Positions 9,269 through 18,400 of a stretch of DNA of 64,000 nucleotides are shown one piece after another. A program made the position numbers and the translations under genes. How positions within the stretch are numbered: position 1 is the stretch's first letter; every line of letters starts with the position of its first letter. Origin of the DNA: JAMXLO01 sp036265005 (lineage in GTDB: Bacteria > Pseudomonadota > Alphaproteobacteria > Acetobacterales > Acetobacteraceae); the NCBI GenBank assembly GCA_036265005.1, contig DATAPW010000390.1, positions 31,880-95,879 on the forward strand. The letters are read 5' to 3'. Below the pieces are notes generated by a model. That model searched no databases and was not told the origin of the DNA. It saw nothing but the letters and a program-made list of their open reading frames with translations.

Positions 9269-10144
9269 ATGGCCGTTCTGGTTGACGCCAATACACGTGT
9301 CATTACGCAGGGCTTCACCGGCGCGCAGGGCACGTTCCATTCCGAGCAGGCGATCGCCTACGGCACCAAGATGGTCGGCGGCGTCACACCGGGCAAGGGC
9401 GGCACCAGGCACCTCGAGCTGCCGGTGTTCGACACGGTGTGGGAGGCGCGCGAGAAGACCGGCGCCACCGCCACCGCGATCTATGTGCCGCCGCCTTACG
9501 CTGCCGATGCCATCCTGGAAGCGATCGATGCGGAAATCCCGCTGGTGGTGTGCATCACCGAAGGCATTCCGGTGCTCGACATGGTGAAGGTGAAGCGCGC
9601 GCTGACCGGGTCGAAGTCGCGCCTGATCGGGCCGAACTGTCCGGGCGTCATCACGCCCGACGCGTGCAAGATCGGCATCATGCCGGGCCACATCCATCGC
9701 CGCGGCTCGGTGGGGATCGTGTCGCGCTCCGGCACGCTGACCTACGAGGCTGTGGCGCAGACAACGGCGGCCGGCCTGGGGCAGAGCACCTGCGTCGGCA
9801 TCGGCGGCGATCCGGTGAAAGGCACCGACTTCATCGAAATCCTCGAGATGTTCCTGGCCGATGACGAGACCAGGCAGATCGTGCTGATCGGCGAGATCGG
9901 CGGCCAGAGCGAGATCGAGGCTGCGGAATTCCTGGCGCGCCATCCGGTCAAGAAGCCGACGGTGGGCTTCATCGCCGGCGCGACGGCACCGCCGGGCCGA
10001 CGCATGGGCCATGCCGGCGCGGTGATCTCCGGCGGTCGCGACACGGCCGCGGCGAAGATGGAGGTGATGCGCGCCGCCGGCATCCATGTGGCCGACAGCC
10101 CTGCGGCGCTGGGCTCAACGATGGTCGCGGTGCTGAAGGGCTGA
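9269..10144 (+). CDS. sucD: Succinyl-CoA synthetase (ADP-forming), alpha subunit
   Basis: A 291-residue CoA-binding subunit. It shows the N-terminal Rossmann-type CoA-binding domain (QGFTGAQGTFH), the NCPGVITPD segment, GEIGGQSE, and the phosphohistidine loop GHAGAVISGG in which His248 takes the phosphate during catalysis. It is coupled to sucC with one intergenic base. In many alphaproteobacteria sucA would follow directly. Here the next TCA gene lies about 10 kb downstream, and sucD is followed by half of a dispersed palindromic repeat. Confidence 0.96.
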   Translation: MAVLVDANTRVITQGFTGAQGTFHSEQAIAYGTKMVGGVTPGKGGTRHLELPVFDTVWEAREKTGATATAIYVPPPYAADAILEAIDAEIPLVVCITEGIPVLDMVKVKRALTGSKSRLIGPNCPGVITPDACKIGIMPGHIHRRGSVGIVSRSGTLTYEAVAQTTAAGLGQSTCVGIGGDPVKGTDFIEILEMFLADDETRQIVLIGEIGGQSEIEAAEFLARHPVKKPTVGFIAGATAPPGRRMGHAGAVISGGRDTAAAKMEVMRAAGIHVADSPAALGSTMVAVLKG

Positions 10145-10176
10145 TCCCAACGCTCGTTGCGCGCGACTCATTCCCG

Positions 10177-10200
10177 CTTGTCATGGCCGGGCGTGTCCCG
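10177..10200. repeat. Partial copy of dispersed repeat family A
   Basis: Only the left arm of family A is present (TGTCATGGCCGGGCGTGTCC); the sequence then diverges. It lies between the convergent stops of sucD and the solute-binding protein gene, at the left border of the segment that separates sucD from sucA. Confidence 0.6.
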
Positions 10201-10270
10201 AGGTTTGGTGTGAGGCGGCTGCGCCGCCAGCATCCTTGAGCGCCGCAATCCACTCGGCGCGCGAAGCCGA

Positions 10271-11851
10271 TCACACGCGCCGCACGTTCCAGAAATATGG
10301 CCCGGTTGCTTCGATGACCCCGGCCAGATTGCTGCGATAAGCGGTGCGGATCTGGAACGTGCCGAGTGGAATGCATGGCACCATCTCGAACGCCCGCTTG
10401 TGGATCTCCAGCACCGTCGCATCGCGTTCCTCCGGCGTGGATGCCTCCACGAATCGGCGGGTCAGCACCTCCATCTCGTCGTCCTTGTACCAACCGAACC
10501 AGGCGGTGGGACCCAGGCCGCGGATCTGGCTGTGCTCGACCGGCGTGAAGCGGATCGTCGAGGGCGCCCAGGTGTGCAGGATCGACCAGCCGCCCTTCTC
10601 CACCGGCTCGCGCGACACGCGGCGCTGCACCACGGTGCCCCAGTCGGTCGCCACCATCTCGACGTTCATGCCGATCTTCACCAGCAGGTCGTGCGTCACG
10701 TCACCCAGCGGCCCCACCGTGGTCAGGTCGGTCGGGTTGAGCAGTACCACCTTCTCGCCGTTGTAGCCGGAAGCAGCCAGCATCGCCTTTGCCTTCGCGA
10801 CATCGCCCTGCATCGCCTCGGCGCCGACCTCCTGGCCGTAACGGCTGCCGCACGGAAACATCGACTTGCAGGTCTGGTAGGCGCTCGCATCGCCGCCGGT
10901 GACCGAAGCCATGTAGTCGGCCTGGTTCACGCCCATGATCACCGCGCGCCGCACCGCCACGTTGTTGAACGGCGGATGCAGGTGGTTGAAACGCAGCACG
11001 CCGTTGTAGCCGGTGGGGTTGTGCGAGCCGATGCGGATGTCGCGATTGCGCCGGAGCAAGGGAACCAGGTCCGGCTGCACCTGCTCGTACCAGTCCACTT
11101 CGCCGGCCTGCAACGCTGCCGCCGCAGTCGCGGAGTCCGGAATCACCCGCCACTCGATGCGATCGAAATAGGCGACCTTGTTGCCGATCATCCACTCGGC
11201 TGGTTCCTGGCGCGGCACATAGTCCGGGTTGCGGGCATACGCGGCGTGCGCCCCGGCGACGAACTCGTCTGGCAGGAACCGGTACGGACCGGAACCGATC
11301 GTCTCGGTGATCTGCTTGAACGGGTCGGTCCTGGCGATGTGCTCCGGCATGATGAACGCAACCGAGGCGCCGCCGCGGGCGATCGCATCGATGAAGATCG
11401 GAATTGGCCGCTTGAGCGTGATCTTCAGCGTGCGGTCATCCTGAGCGCTGCAGTCATCGACGTACTGCCAGACCGTCTGGCCGATCGTCTCGCGCGCCGC
11501 CCAACGCTTCAGGCTGGGGGCGCAATCCTGCGCCCGCACTGGTTCGCCGTTATGGAACTTCAGGCCGTCGCGCAGCGTGATGAGGTAGGTCCGGCCATCG
11601 TCGGACAGCGTGTAGCCCTCCGCCATCTGCGGCCCGGCCTCGAGATTGCCGTTGATGCCGAACAGCAGGTCGTAGACCGCCCAGCCGTGGTTCACCGTCG
11701 GCTGCGCAGTGGTGAAGATCGGATCGAGCAGCGTCAGGTTGGCCTGTGGCACGAAGCGCAGGGTGCGCGCGCCGGCCGGCTGGCCGATGGCGACGGACGT
11801 CGGCAGTGCGATGGCGGCAGCCGAAGCCTGCAGGAAGGTTCTGCGCTTCAC
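10271..11851 (-). CDS. Extracellular solute-binding protein, family 5 (peptide-type ABC uptake)
   Basis: A 526-residue periplasmic binding protein of the DppA/OppA type. The GTG start at 11851 follows GGGAGGAC closely. The N-terminus KRRTFLQ followed by an Ala-rich hydrophobic run is a Tat-like export signal. The mature part has family landmarks such as LTLRDGLKFHNGEPV-like text (here LRDGLKFHNGEPV) and the RRAVIMGVNQADYM segment. No permease or ATPase genes adjoin it, so it is an orphan receptor, and its ligand could be a peptide, glutathione, a sugar or an opine. It is divergent from the TetR-type regulator. Confidence 0.85.
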   Translation of the reverse strand: MKRRTFLQASAAAIALPTSVAIGQPAGARTLRFVPQANLTLLDPIFTTAQPTVNHGWAVYDLLFGINGNLEAGPQMAEGYTLSDDGRTYLITLRDGLKFHNGEPVRAQDCAPSLKRWAARETIGQTVWQYVDDCSAQDDRTLKITLKRPIPIFIDAIARGGASVAFIMPEHIARTDPFKQITETIGSGPYRFLPDEFVAGAHAAYARNPDYVPRQEPAEWMIGNKVAYFDRIEWRVIPDSATAAAALQAGEVDWYEQVQPDLVPLLRRNRDIRIGSHNPTGYNGVLRFNHLHPPFNNVAVRRAVIMGVNQADYMASVTGGDASAYQTCKSMFPCGSRYGQEVGAEAMQGDVAKAKAMLAASGYNGEKVVLLNPTDLTTVGPLGDVTHDLLVKIGMNVEMVATDWGTVVQRRVSREPVEKGGWSILHTWAPSTIRFTPVEHSQIRGLGPTAWFGWYKDDEMEVLTRRFVEASTPEERDATVLEIHKRAFEMVPCIPLGTFQIRTAYRSNLAGVIEATGPYFWNVRRV

Positions 11852-11963
11852 GGATTTGTCCTCCCGGGACGCGTTGTGCGGCGTGGCCCTCGTGGGCGGG
11901 ACCCTCTTGCCGTCGTATAGCATCGATGCTGCCGGATGACCTGCTGGATCGCCGGCACGGACA

Positions 11964-11982
11964 ATGTAAAACTCCTTCACAT
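11964..11982. promoter_or_regulatory. Putative TetR operator over the regulator's own start
   Basis: The sequence ATGTAA-N7-TCACAT is a 19-bp imperfect dyad with one mismatch between arms. Its last two bases are the first two bases of the TetR gene's ATG, which would suit autorepression. The same 6-N7-6 layout with perfect symmetry is found at 14044-14062 before the DUF2852 gene. Confidence 0.5.
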
Positions 11983-12625
11983 GAGTTGGTCCGGATCAGG
12001 CGGCTACGAACGTCGCGGCTACCACCACGGCAACCTGCGCGAGGCGCTGGTCGAGGCGGCGCTGGCGTTGATTGCCGAGAAGGGGCCGGCCGGGTTCACC
12101 ATCGCCGAAGCCGCGCGGCTGGCGGGCGTCAGCCCGGCCGCGCCGTACCGGCACTTCCGCGATGCCGAGGCCCTGCTGGCGGAGGTGGCACTGCGCGGCT
12201 TCGAACGGTTTGCCGCGGTGCTCGCAGCCGCATGGAATGATGGCGCGCCCGATCCGCAGCATGCCTTCGAGGCGCTCGGCCCCGCCTATCTCGCCTTTGC
12301 CCGCGACGAGCCGGCCTACTACGCGGCCATGTTCGAAACGCGCATCGCCTTCGACGCACATCCCGGTCTGCGCGCGGCCGGCGATCGTGCCTTCGGCATT
12401 CTGCGCGAGGCGGCCGAGCGGCTCACAGCCACGCTGCCGCGCGACAGGCGGCCACCGTCGCTGATGATGGCCCTGCACATGTGGGCGCTGTCGCATGGCA
12501 TCGCCTCGCTGTTCGTGCGGGCCGACCCGTCGCGTCGCAGACTGCCGATGTCGCCGGAGGATCTGCTGGAGGCAGGCGTGCTGATCTACCTGCGGAGCCT
12601 CGGGCTGGCGGGCAGCCCCGGATAG
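11981..12625 (+). CDS. TetR/AcrR-family transcriptional regulator (WHG-type C-terminal domain)
   Basis: A 214-residue regulator. The N-terminal helix-turn-helix is typical of the family: YHHGNLREALVEAA, then FTIAEAARLAGVSPAAPYRHF as the DNA-reading part (roughly residues 12-65). The C-terminal ligand domain resembles the WHG group (ALGPAYLAFARDEPAYYAAMFE). ATG 11981 is preferred over the upstream in-frame ATG because YHHGNLR normally lies near the N-terminus. A dyad overlaps this start, and a matching one stands in front of the DUF2852 gene, so these are its likely targets (inference). The inducer is unknown. Confidence 0.88.
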   Translation: MSWSGSGGYERRGYHHGNLREALVEAALALIAEKGPAGFTIAEAARLAGVSPAAPYRHFRDAEALLAEVALRGFERFAAVLAAAWNDGAPDPQHAFEALGPAYLAFARDEPAYYAAMFETRIAFDAHPGLRAAGDRAFGILREAAERLTATLPRDRRPPSLMMALHMWALSHGIASLFVRADPSRRRLPMSPEDLLEAGVLIYLRSLGLAGSPG

Positions 12626-12841
12626 TTCGTCAGTGGCGCGCGGCGGCGGCGCGCTCGGTACCCGGCCGCACCGGTTATCGTTGGTATCACGCTACGAATG
12701 CCGCGCTTCTCACGATCGGTTGGGCGCGATCGGCTAGCAGCCGGCGGGGCAGCGAGGCGACGCCAGGCGAGCGAGTATCCTCACCCTGTCCTGCACGAAG
12801 GCTTCGACCTGCCATGAAAAACCAACGGTGGGGGCAATGGT

Positions 12842-13978
12842 ATGTCAGTGACGGTGATGCAGACGCCACTGCAGAAGTGGCAAGCGGCTGTCGCCGCTTC
12901 GGTGACGGCGCCCTCACAGAGACTCAATGAGGTCACCGGTGCGTTCCAGACCTACGAGGGCGACAAGAGCCAAGCCAATCTCACCGACCTGGCGGCGAAA
13001 TTCCAACTCTGGCGAACCACCGGCAACCTTCGCGAGCGGGCGGAGCTGGTCAACGCGTCACACAACCTGGAACTGTTCATCGCCGCGGCGGAAAAGGCCA
13101 ATCGGGTCATTGTCACCCGCGCCCGCGATATCGGCACCAACCGGTTCTACGACCTGGTGAAGCCGGTACCGACCACCATCATCAATGAATGCGGTGGTCC
13201 GATTTCGCCCGACCGGGAACTGCCGCCATTGGTCCCATCCGAGGTCCAGAAGATCAACGAAGCATTCGCGCGTGCGCAATTCGCGGCGGTGGCAGCACGC
13301 GACGCGCTGACCGGGGTCAGCCCCAAATTGGTCACCGGCAGGACCATCGGCGGCCAAGCGATCAACACCAGTGGCCGCACACCTGGGGCCTCGCCGACCA
13401 TGACCACCTACACGAAGTTCTTCGGCGCATGGGACCAGGAGCGCTTCACCAAGGTGCTGACCGGCTTCGAAGCGATCTGCGACGGGTTCGATGCCAAGGT
13501 CCAGCTCTACGACATTCGCAACGCCAACAACGGCCCGCTCTGGTTCGCCGCGTGCTATCCGGGCCAAATCACCCGCGACCACAATCGCCGCGCGACGAGC
13601 CAGGTGCGGATGGTGATGGGTCGCGTGTTCTTCATCGACTCGGTTCCGCGGCGCAGCGCGGGCGGCGCATTCAATGCGCAGGCCGCGTTCACGGCCACCA
13701 GCGATGCCACTGTCGGCACCTTTGTGCATGAACTTGCGCACGGGACATTCATGGCCATCGACGCACCAATCGTCGATGCCCGCGGCAACTGGACACTGGC
13801 CCCGATCAGCATGGTGCCGGGTAACCCGGACTACGGGCAATCGCCTGATGCCACCAACAATCAGAGTGCGACGCCGGCAAACGATGCCCTTCTGGCCAGC
13901 TTCTTCCCCGACATCGCGATCCTCAATGCCGACAACTACGGCCAGTTCGCGCGCGAGGTCGCCGGCTGGTCGACCTGA
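12842..13978 (+). CDS. Aspzincin-like (M35-type) zinc metallopeptidase
   Basis: A 378-residue protein with no obvious signal peptide or membrane helix. Near the C-terminus it has HELAH at 296-300, a classic HExxH zinc site with Glu297 as the likely base. Downstream are NPDYGQ with Asp330 and ILNADNYGQFA with Asp364. These recall the conserved Asp-Tyr-x-Tyr-Gly and Asn-Ala-Asp-x-x-x-Tyr-Phe-Ala segments of lysine-specific metalloendopeptidases (deuterolysin/M35 group), in which an Asp is the third zinc ligand. The long N-terminal region (1-200) has no match I recognise. The gap from His300 to Asp330 is longer than in fungal deuterolysins, so the exact ligand is uncertain. It lies between the TetR and DUF2852 genes. 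A GTGGGGG stretch precedes the ATG. Confidence 0.65.
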   Translation: MSVTVMQTPLQKWQAAVAASVTAPSQRLNEVTGAFQTYEGDKSQANLTDLAAKFQLWRTTGNLRERAELVNASHNLELFIAAAEKANRVIVTRARDIGTNRFYDLVKPVPTTIINECGGPISPDRELPPLVPSEVQKINEAFARAQFAAVAARDALTGVSPKLVTGRTIGGQAINTSGRTPGASPTMTTYTKFFGAWDQERFTKVLTGFEAICDGFDAKVQLYDIRNANNGPLWFAACYPGQITRDHNRRATSQVRMVMGRVFFIDSVPRRSAGGAFNAQAAFTATSDATVGTFVHELAHGTFMAIDAPIVDARGNWTLAPISMVPGNPDYGQSPDATNNQSATPANDALLASFFPDIAILNADNYGQFAREVAGWST

Positions 13979-14043
13979 CGCGCCGAGCCCGGGCAACTTG
14001 GGGAGCCAACCAAAGGCCTTGACGGCAGGCTCGTCGAGCGCAT

Positions 14044-14068
14044 ATGTAAATGTGTCTTACATTCACAT
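14044..14068. promoter_or_regulatory. Overlapping operator dyads before the DUF2852 gene
   Basis: Bases 14044-14062 read ATGTAA-N7-TTACAT, a perfect 19-bp dyad. Shifted by six bases, 14050-14068 reads ATGTGT-N7-TCACAT, a second imperfect dyad of the same size. Two overlapping sites offset by six bases is the arrangement bound by pairs of TetR-type dimers such as QacR. The sites lie 11 bases or fewer before the likely start at 14079. Confidence 0.55.
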
Positions 14069-14078
14069 GAGGACCGCC

Positions 14079-14612
14079 ATGTCGGGCGCTGCAAATCACG
14101 GAACCTACGGCAATCCGGGACCGGGAAATTCACCCTGGGGGCCCGGTCCAATCTGGCACCAGCCACCTTGGGGCTACTGGCGAACAGTACCACGGCCGCT
14201 CTGCGTCGCGGCCGTCGTACTCGGTTTCATCTTCTGGTGGCCGGTCGGCCTGACCTTGTTGTTACTCTCAGTGTGGAGCGGACGGATGGGATGTTGGGGA
14301 CGCTACTACCGCCAGGGCGGCTACCAGGGCGCGCCATGGCAGAACGGTGCGCCACCGTGGGCGGGATGGAAAAGCTGGTGCGCCGGCGGCAACGAACGCC
14401 CGGCAGCCTCCAGCGGCAACCGCGCGTTCGATGAATACCGCGCCGAGACGCTGCGCCGGCTGGAGGACGAGCAGAAGGAGTTCGCTGCGTTCCTCGACCG
14501 CCTGCGCTTCGCCAAGGACAAAGCCGAGTTCGACCAGTTCATGACCGAAGTGCGCCAGCGTCCGCCGGCGCCGCCTCCGGAGCAGCCGCAGCCGCCGCAC
14601 GGCCAGGGCTGA
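14079..14612 (+). CDS. DUF2852 family membrane-anchored protein
   Basis: A 177-residue protein. A Gly/Pro/Trp-rich N-terminal stretch is followed by one strong hydrophobic segment at about residues 40-65 (CVAAVVLGFIFWWPVG...), then a Gly/Trp/Tyr-rich linker. The charged helical C-terminal part, FDEYRAETLRRLEDEQ and FLDRLRFAKDKAEFDQFM, is the signature of DUF2852 proteins of alphaproteobacteria. The tail is Pro-rich. The function is unknown. ATG 14079 is chosen because GAGGA lies eight bases upstream; an in-frame ATG at 14067 is possible. The overlapping dyads directly upstream suggest repression by the nearby TetR regulator. A hairpin follows the stop. Confidence 0.8.
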   Translation: MSGAANHGTYGNPGPGNSPWGPGPIWHQPPWGYWRTVPRPLCVAAVVLGFIFWWPVGLTLLLLSVWSGRMGCWGRYYRQGGYQGAPWQNGAPPWAGWKSWCAGGNERPAASSGNRAFDEYRAETLRRLEDEQKEFAAFLDRLRFAKDKAEFDQFMTEVRQRPPAPPPEQPQPPHGQG

Positions 14613-14624
14613 TCCGCCTGGGAT

Positions 14625-14654
14625 CCTTCTCCCTCCCGCCGCGGAGGGAGAAGG
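14625..14654 (+). terminator. Hairpin after the DUF2852 gene
   Basis: CCTTCTCCCTCC (14625-14636) pairs perfectly with GGAGGGAGAAGG (14643-14654) across a six-base loop. Only a short T run (TTT) follows. It probably acts as a terminator or stabilising stem between the DUF2852 gene and the next gene. Confidence 0.5.
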
Positions 14655-14727
14655 TTTCCGCGATGCCCGATCCGCCGTCGCGGCGAAATGTCGATGACCA
14701 CGGCAGGCGGCGATCCTATGGTGGCGC

Positions 14728-15312
14728 GTGACGTCGGAAGTGACAGCACTTATGCCATCGGATCGGCTCACCGACCTCGTCCCTGGTCGCGAATGTGGCG
14801 AGTGCACCGTGTGCTGCATCGTCGCCACGATCGACTCACCGGAATTCAAGAAGGTCCAGGGCGTCGCCTGCCAACACTGCCTGCCGGGCAGTGGCTGTGG
14901 CATCTACCTGACCAGGCCGCCGGTGTGCCGCATCTGGTTCTGCCAGTGGCGCCGCCTGGCGTGGCTTGATGATTCCTGGCGGCCGGATCGGTCACAGATC
15001 ATGCTGCGCCCCACCGATGACGAGGTACCACCCGGCTATGCGTCGCCGACCGGCATCGTGTTCGACATCCTCGGCCCGTGCGACATCCTGCTCGCGGAGA
15101 AGGTGATCGAGGCCGTCGGCAATCTGATCGACGCGCGCATCGCCACGTTCCTGTCGGTGCCGGGTCGCCCCGGCTATGCCTCGGGACGGGTGTTCCTCAA
15201 TCCGCTGCTGGATGCAGCGGTGCGGCACCGCGACGGCGATGCGTTGGGCAAGGGGTTGGTCGATGGGTTCCTGCTGTCCGTGCTGCACCCGCAGGAACCG
15301 ATCACGTTCTGA
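14728..15312 (+). CDS. Cysteine-cluster protein, YkgJ-like
   Basis: A 194-residue cytoplasmic protein with a dense N-terminal cysteine cluster: Cys23, Cys26, Cys29 and Cys30 (CGECTVCC), Cys48, Cys51 and Cys57, then RPPVCRIWFCQW with Cys67 and Cys72. This is the pattern of the YkgJ/UPF0153 group, thought to bind zinc or an iron-sulfur cluster. The C-terminal 100 residues have no motif I recognise. The GTG at 14728 gives the longest product; the ATG at 14752 (MPSDRL) is an equally plausible start, since neither has a clear Shine-Dalgarno sequence. Function unknown. Confidence 0.7.
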   Translation: MTSEVTALMPSDRLTDLVPGRECGECTVCCIVATIDSPEFKKVQGVACQHCLPGSGCGIYLTRPPVCRIWFCQWRRLAWLDDSWRPDRSQIMLRPTDDEVPPGYASPTGIVFDILGPCDILLAEKVIEAVGNLIDARIATFLSVPGRPGYASGRVFLNPLLDAAVRHRDGDALGKGLVDGFLLSVLHPQEPITF

Positions 15313-15350
15313 TATCAACGCTCATCGACAGCGACGCATCGCTCCCACCG

Positions 15351-15439
15351 TCATGGCCGGGCGTGTCCCGGTCATCCACGTCTTCTGCACATGCGTCGGC
15401 CAAAAAGACGTGGGTGGCCGGGCCAAGCCCGACCATGAC
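15351..15439. repeat. Dispersed palindromic repeat, family A (copy 2)
   Basis: An 89-base inverted repeat with outer arms TCATGGCCGGGC and the related GCCCGACCATGA. The inner arms are CACGTCTT and AAGACGTG. It lies between the convergent cysteine-cluster and RND permease genes, so it may also serve as a bidirectional terminator. Confidence 0.75.
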
Positions 15440-15463
15440 AGTCGGCGGCGCGACGCCGCGCGC

Positions 15464-15493
15464 GGCGGAATGCGCTGCGCTTTTCGGCCCTAC
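15464..15493. repeat. Dispersed repeat family B (copy 1), carrying a stop codon
   Basis: Read on the minus strand, the unit starts GTAGGGCCGAAAAGCGCAGC and ends in TTCCGCC. A near-identical unit is at 28277-28305. The TAG at its start is the stop codon of the RND permease gene. The ends can pair to form a stem, so it may act as a terminator. Confidence 0.65.
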
Positions 15494-18400
15494 AATTCTT
15501 TCGCGACGGTGGCGTGCATTGCTTCCGCTTGGGGCTTTGGCGCGAACAGCAGCGAGAGCCGGCGGTTCAGCACGTAGAACACCGGCGTGAATATCAGCCC
15601 GAACAGGGTCACGCCCAACATACCGGCGAACACCGCCGTGCCGAGTGACTGGCGCATCTCGGCTCCCGCTCCGACCGCAACCGCGAGCGGCGCGACGCCG
15701 AGGATGAACGCGAGCGACGTCATCAGGATCGGACGCAGCCGGGTCCGCGCCGCGGCGACCGCCGCTTCGAACCGGTCCATGCCCTGCTCTTCGGCCTGCC
15801 TGGCGAACTCCACGATCAGGATGGCGTTCTTGGCGGCAAGCCCGACCAGGACGACCAGGCCGATTTCGACCAGGATGTTGCGGTCCAGGCCGCGTGCATT
15901 CACGCCGAGCATCGCCGCGAGGATGCACATCGGCACGATCAGCACCACCGCCAGCGGCAGCAGCCAGCTTTCGTACAGCGCCGCCAGCAGCAGGAACACG
16001 AACGCCACCGCCAGCCCGAAGGCGACTGCCGCGGTGTTGCCGGCAAGCTTCTCCTGCAGCGCTATCTCGGTCCATTCGAAGCCGAAGCCCTGCGGCAGAC
16101 GCTCCCTGGCGATCTTCTCGATCGCCGCGATCGCCTGGCCGGACGAGAAGCCACGCGCCAGTTGCAGCTGGATCTCGGCGGCCGGATACAGGTTGTAGCG
16201 CGGCACACGGAACGGCCCGGTGGCGTCGCGGAAGGTGGCGACCGAGCCGATCGGCACCATGTCGCCGTAGCCGTTGCGCGTCTTGAGGTTCTCGACGTCG
16301 CGCAGTGTGACCCGATACGGATTGTCCGCCTGCGCCGAGACCTGATAGGTACGGCCGAGCAGGTTGAAGTCGTTGATGTATGACGAACCCATATACACCG
16401 ACAACGCCTCGAACACGCGGTCGATCGGCACCTGCAGCAACTCGGCCTTGGTGCGGTCGATGTCCGCATAGATCTGCGGCGTGTGCGTGTTGAACAGCGT
16501 GAAGGACTGGGTGAAGCCCGGTATCTGCGCCGCCGACCCGGCGACAATCCAGGTGGCCTGCTCGAGCGCCGGCAGCCCCCGCCCCGCGCGATCCTGCACG
16601 TAGAGCTTCAATCCGCCGCCCGTGCCGATGCCCGGCACCGACGGCGGCTCCAGCACGAAGACGAAGGCATCGTCGATCTTCGCCAGTTGCTGGCGCAGAT
16701 CGACGAGGATCCTGCCTGCGGTCAGCCCCTTGGCGACGCGCTCCGCAAACGGCCGTAGCGGCACGAAGATCACGCCGGTATTGGGTGCATTGGTGAAGGT
16801 GGCGCCATCGAAGCCGGTGAAGGCGACCGAGTTCTGCACGCCCGGCCGCTGCAGGATGATCTCCGAGGCGCGGCGGATCACCGCATCGGTCCGCGCCAGC
16901 GAGGCACCCGGCGGCAACTGGAATGCGGTGATCAGATAGCCGCGATCGAGCTGCGGGATCAGGCCGGTCGGCGTGGCGGCCAGGCGATCATAGGCGGCAT
17001 AAATCAGCACGGCGTAGACCGCCAGGACGATGACGCCGAGCCGCACCAGGCGCCCCACCAGCCGGCCGTAGGCCGCCGACAGCCGGTCGAACATCCAGTT
17101 GAACCCGGCAAAGAACCCGCGCACCGGCGCAGCGAGACGATATAGCAGGGTACGCTTCGGTTCCGCCGTATGCGGCTTCAGCAGCAGCGCCGCCAGCGCC
17201 GGCGACAGCGTCAGCGAGACGAAGGCCGAGATCACCGTGGCCGCCGCGATGGTGATGGCGAACTGCCGGTAGAACGACCCCTGCAGTCCGCTGATGAATG
17301 CCGTCGGGATGAACACCGCACACAGCACCAGCGCGATGGCGATCAACGCGCTGCCGACCTCGTCCATCGTTTCGTGGGCCGCGTCGCGCGGCGACATCCC
17401 CTGGCGGATATAGCGCTCGACGTTCTCGACCACGACGATGGCGTCGTCCACCACGATGCCGATCGCCAGCACGAGGCCGAACAGCGACAGCGTGTTGAAC
17501 GAAATGCCGACCACCCCCATGACCAGGAAGCAGCCGACCAGCGATACCGGGATGGCCACCACCGGGATGATCGCGGCCCGCCAGGTCTGCAGGAACAGGA
17601 TCACCACGCAGACCACCAGCCCGATCGCCACGAACAGCGTGTGCTCGACCTCGTCGATCGATTGCTGGATGAACTCGGTCGGGTTGTACACCACCGTGTA
17701 GTCGAGGCCTGGCGGGAAATCCTTCTTTGCCTCCGCCATCGCCTGCTTCACCGCGGCGGCCGTGGTCAGCGCATTCGAGCCTGGGCGCTGGTAGATCACG
17801 ATGGCGGTCGCCACGTCCTTGTTGAGGTAGGCGTTGACCGTGTAGTCCTGCGAACCCAGCTCGACCCGGGCGATATCGCGGATGCGCACGAAGCCGGTGC
17901 CCGGATCGGCGCGCACGACGATATCGCCGAACTGCTCCACGTCGCTCAGCCGGCCCAGCGTCTGCACCGACAACTGGAACGCACCGGGCGACGTTGCGGG
18001 CGGCTGGTTGATGGCGCCGGCGGCGACCTGCAGGTTCGCCGCGCGCAACGCATTGACCACGTCCTCCGCGGTCAGGCCGCGTGCCGCGACCTTGCCGGGG
18101 TCCAGCCAGACACGCATCGAATAGTCGCGCGCGCCGAACACATTGACATCGCCGACGCCGTCCACCCGCGCCAGCGCGTCCTTGATGTACAGCGTCGCGT
18201 AGTTGGAAATGTATTGCTGGTCGCGCGAACCATCCGGCGAGATCATGTGCACGACCATCATCAGGTCGGGCGAGGCCTTCCGCACCGTGACGCCGAGACG
18301 CCGCACGTCATCCGGCAGGCGCGGTTCGGCGACCGATACGCGGTTCTGCACCAGCACCTGCGCGGTATCGACGTCGGTTCCGGGCTTGAACACCACGTTG

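Noticed and set aside
10344..11980. Plus-strand frames and an N-terminal extension over the solute-binding protein gene
   Set aside because: The GTG at 11851 with a close Shine-Dalgarno sequence and a Tat signal fixes the start; the opposite-strand frames lack motifs.
12481..12930. Small plus-strand frame between TetR and the protease
   Set aside because: It overlaps the end of TetR and the start of the protease in another frame, and its sequence shows no conserved feature.
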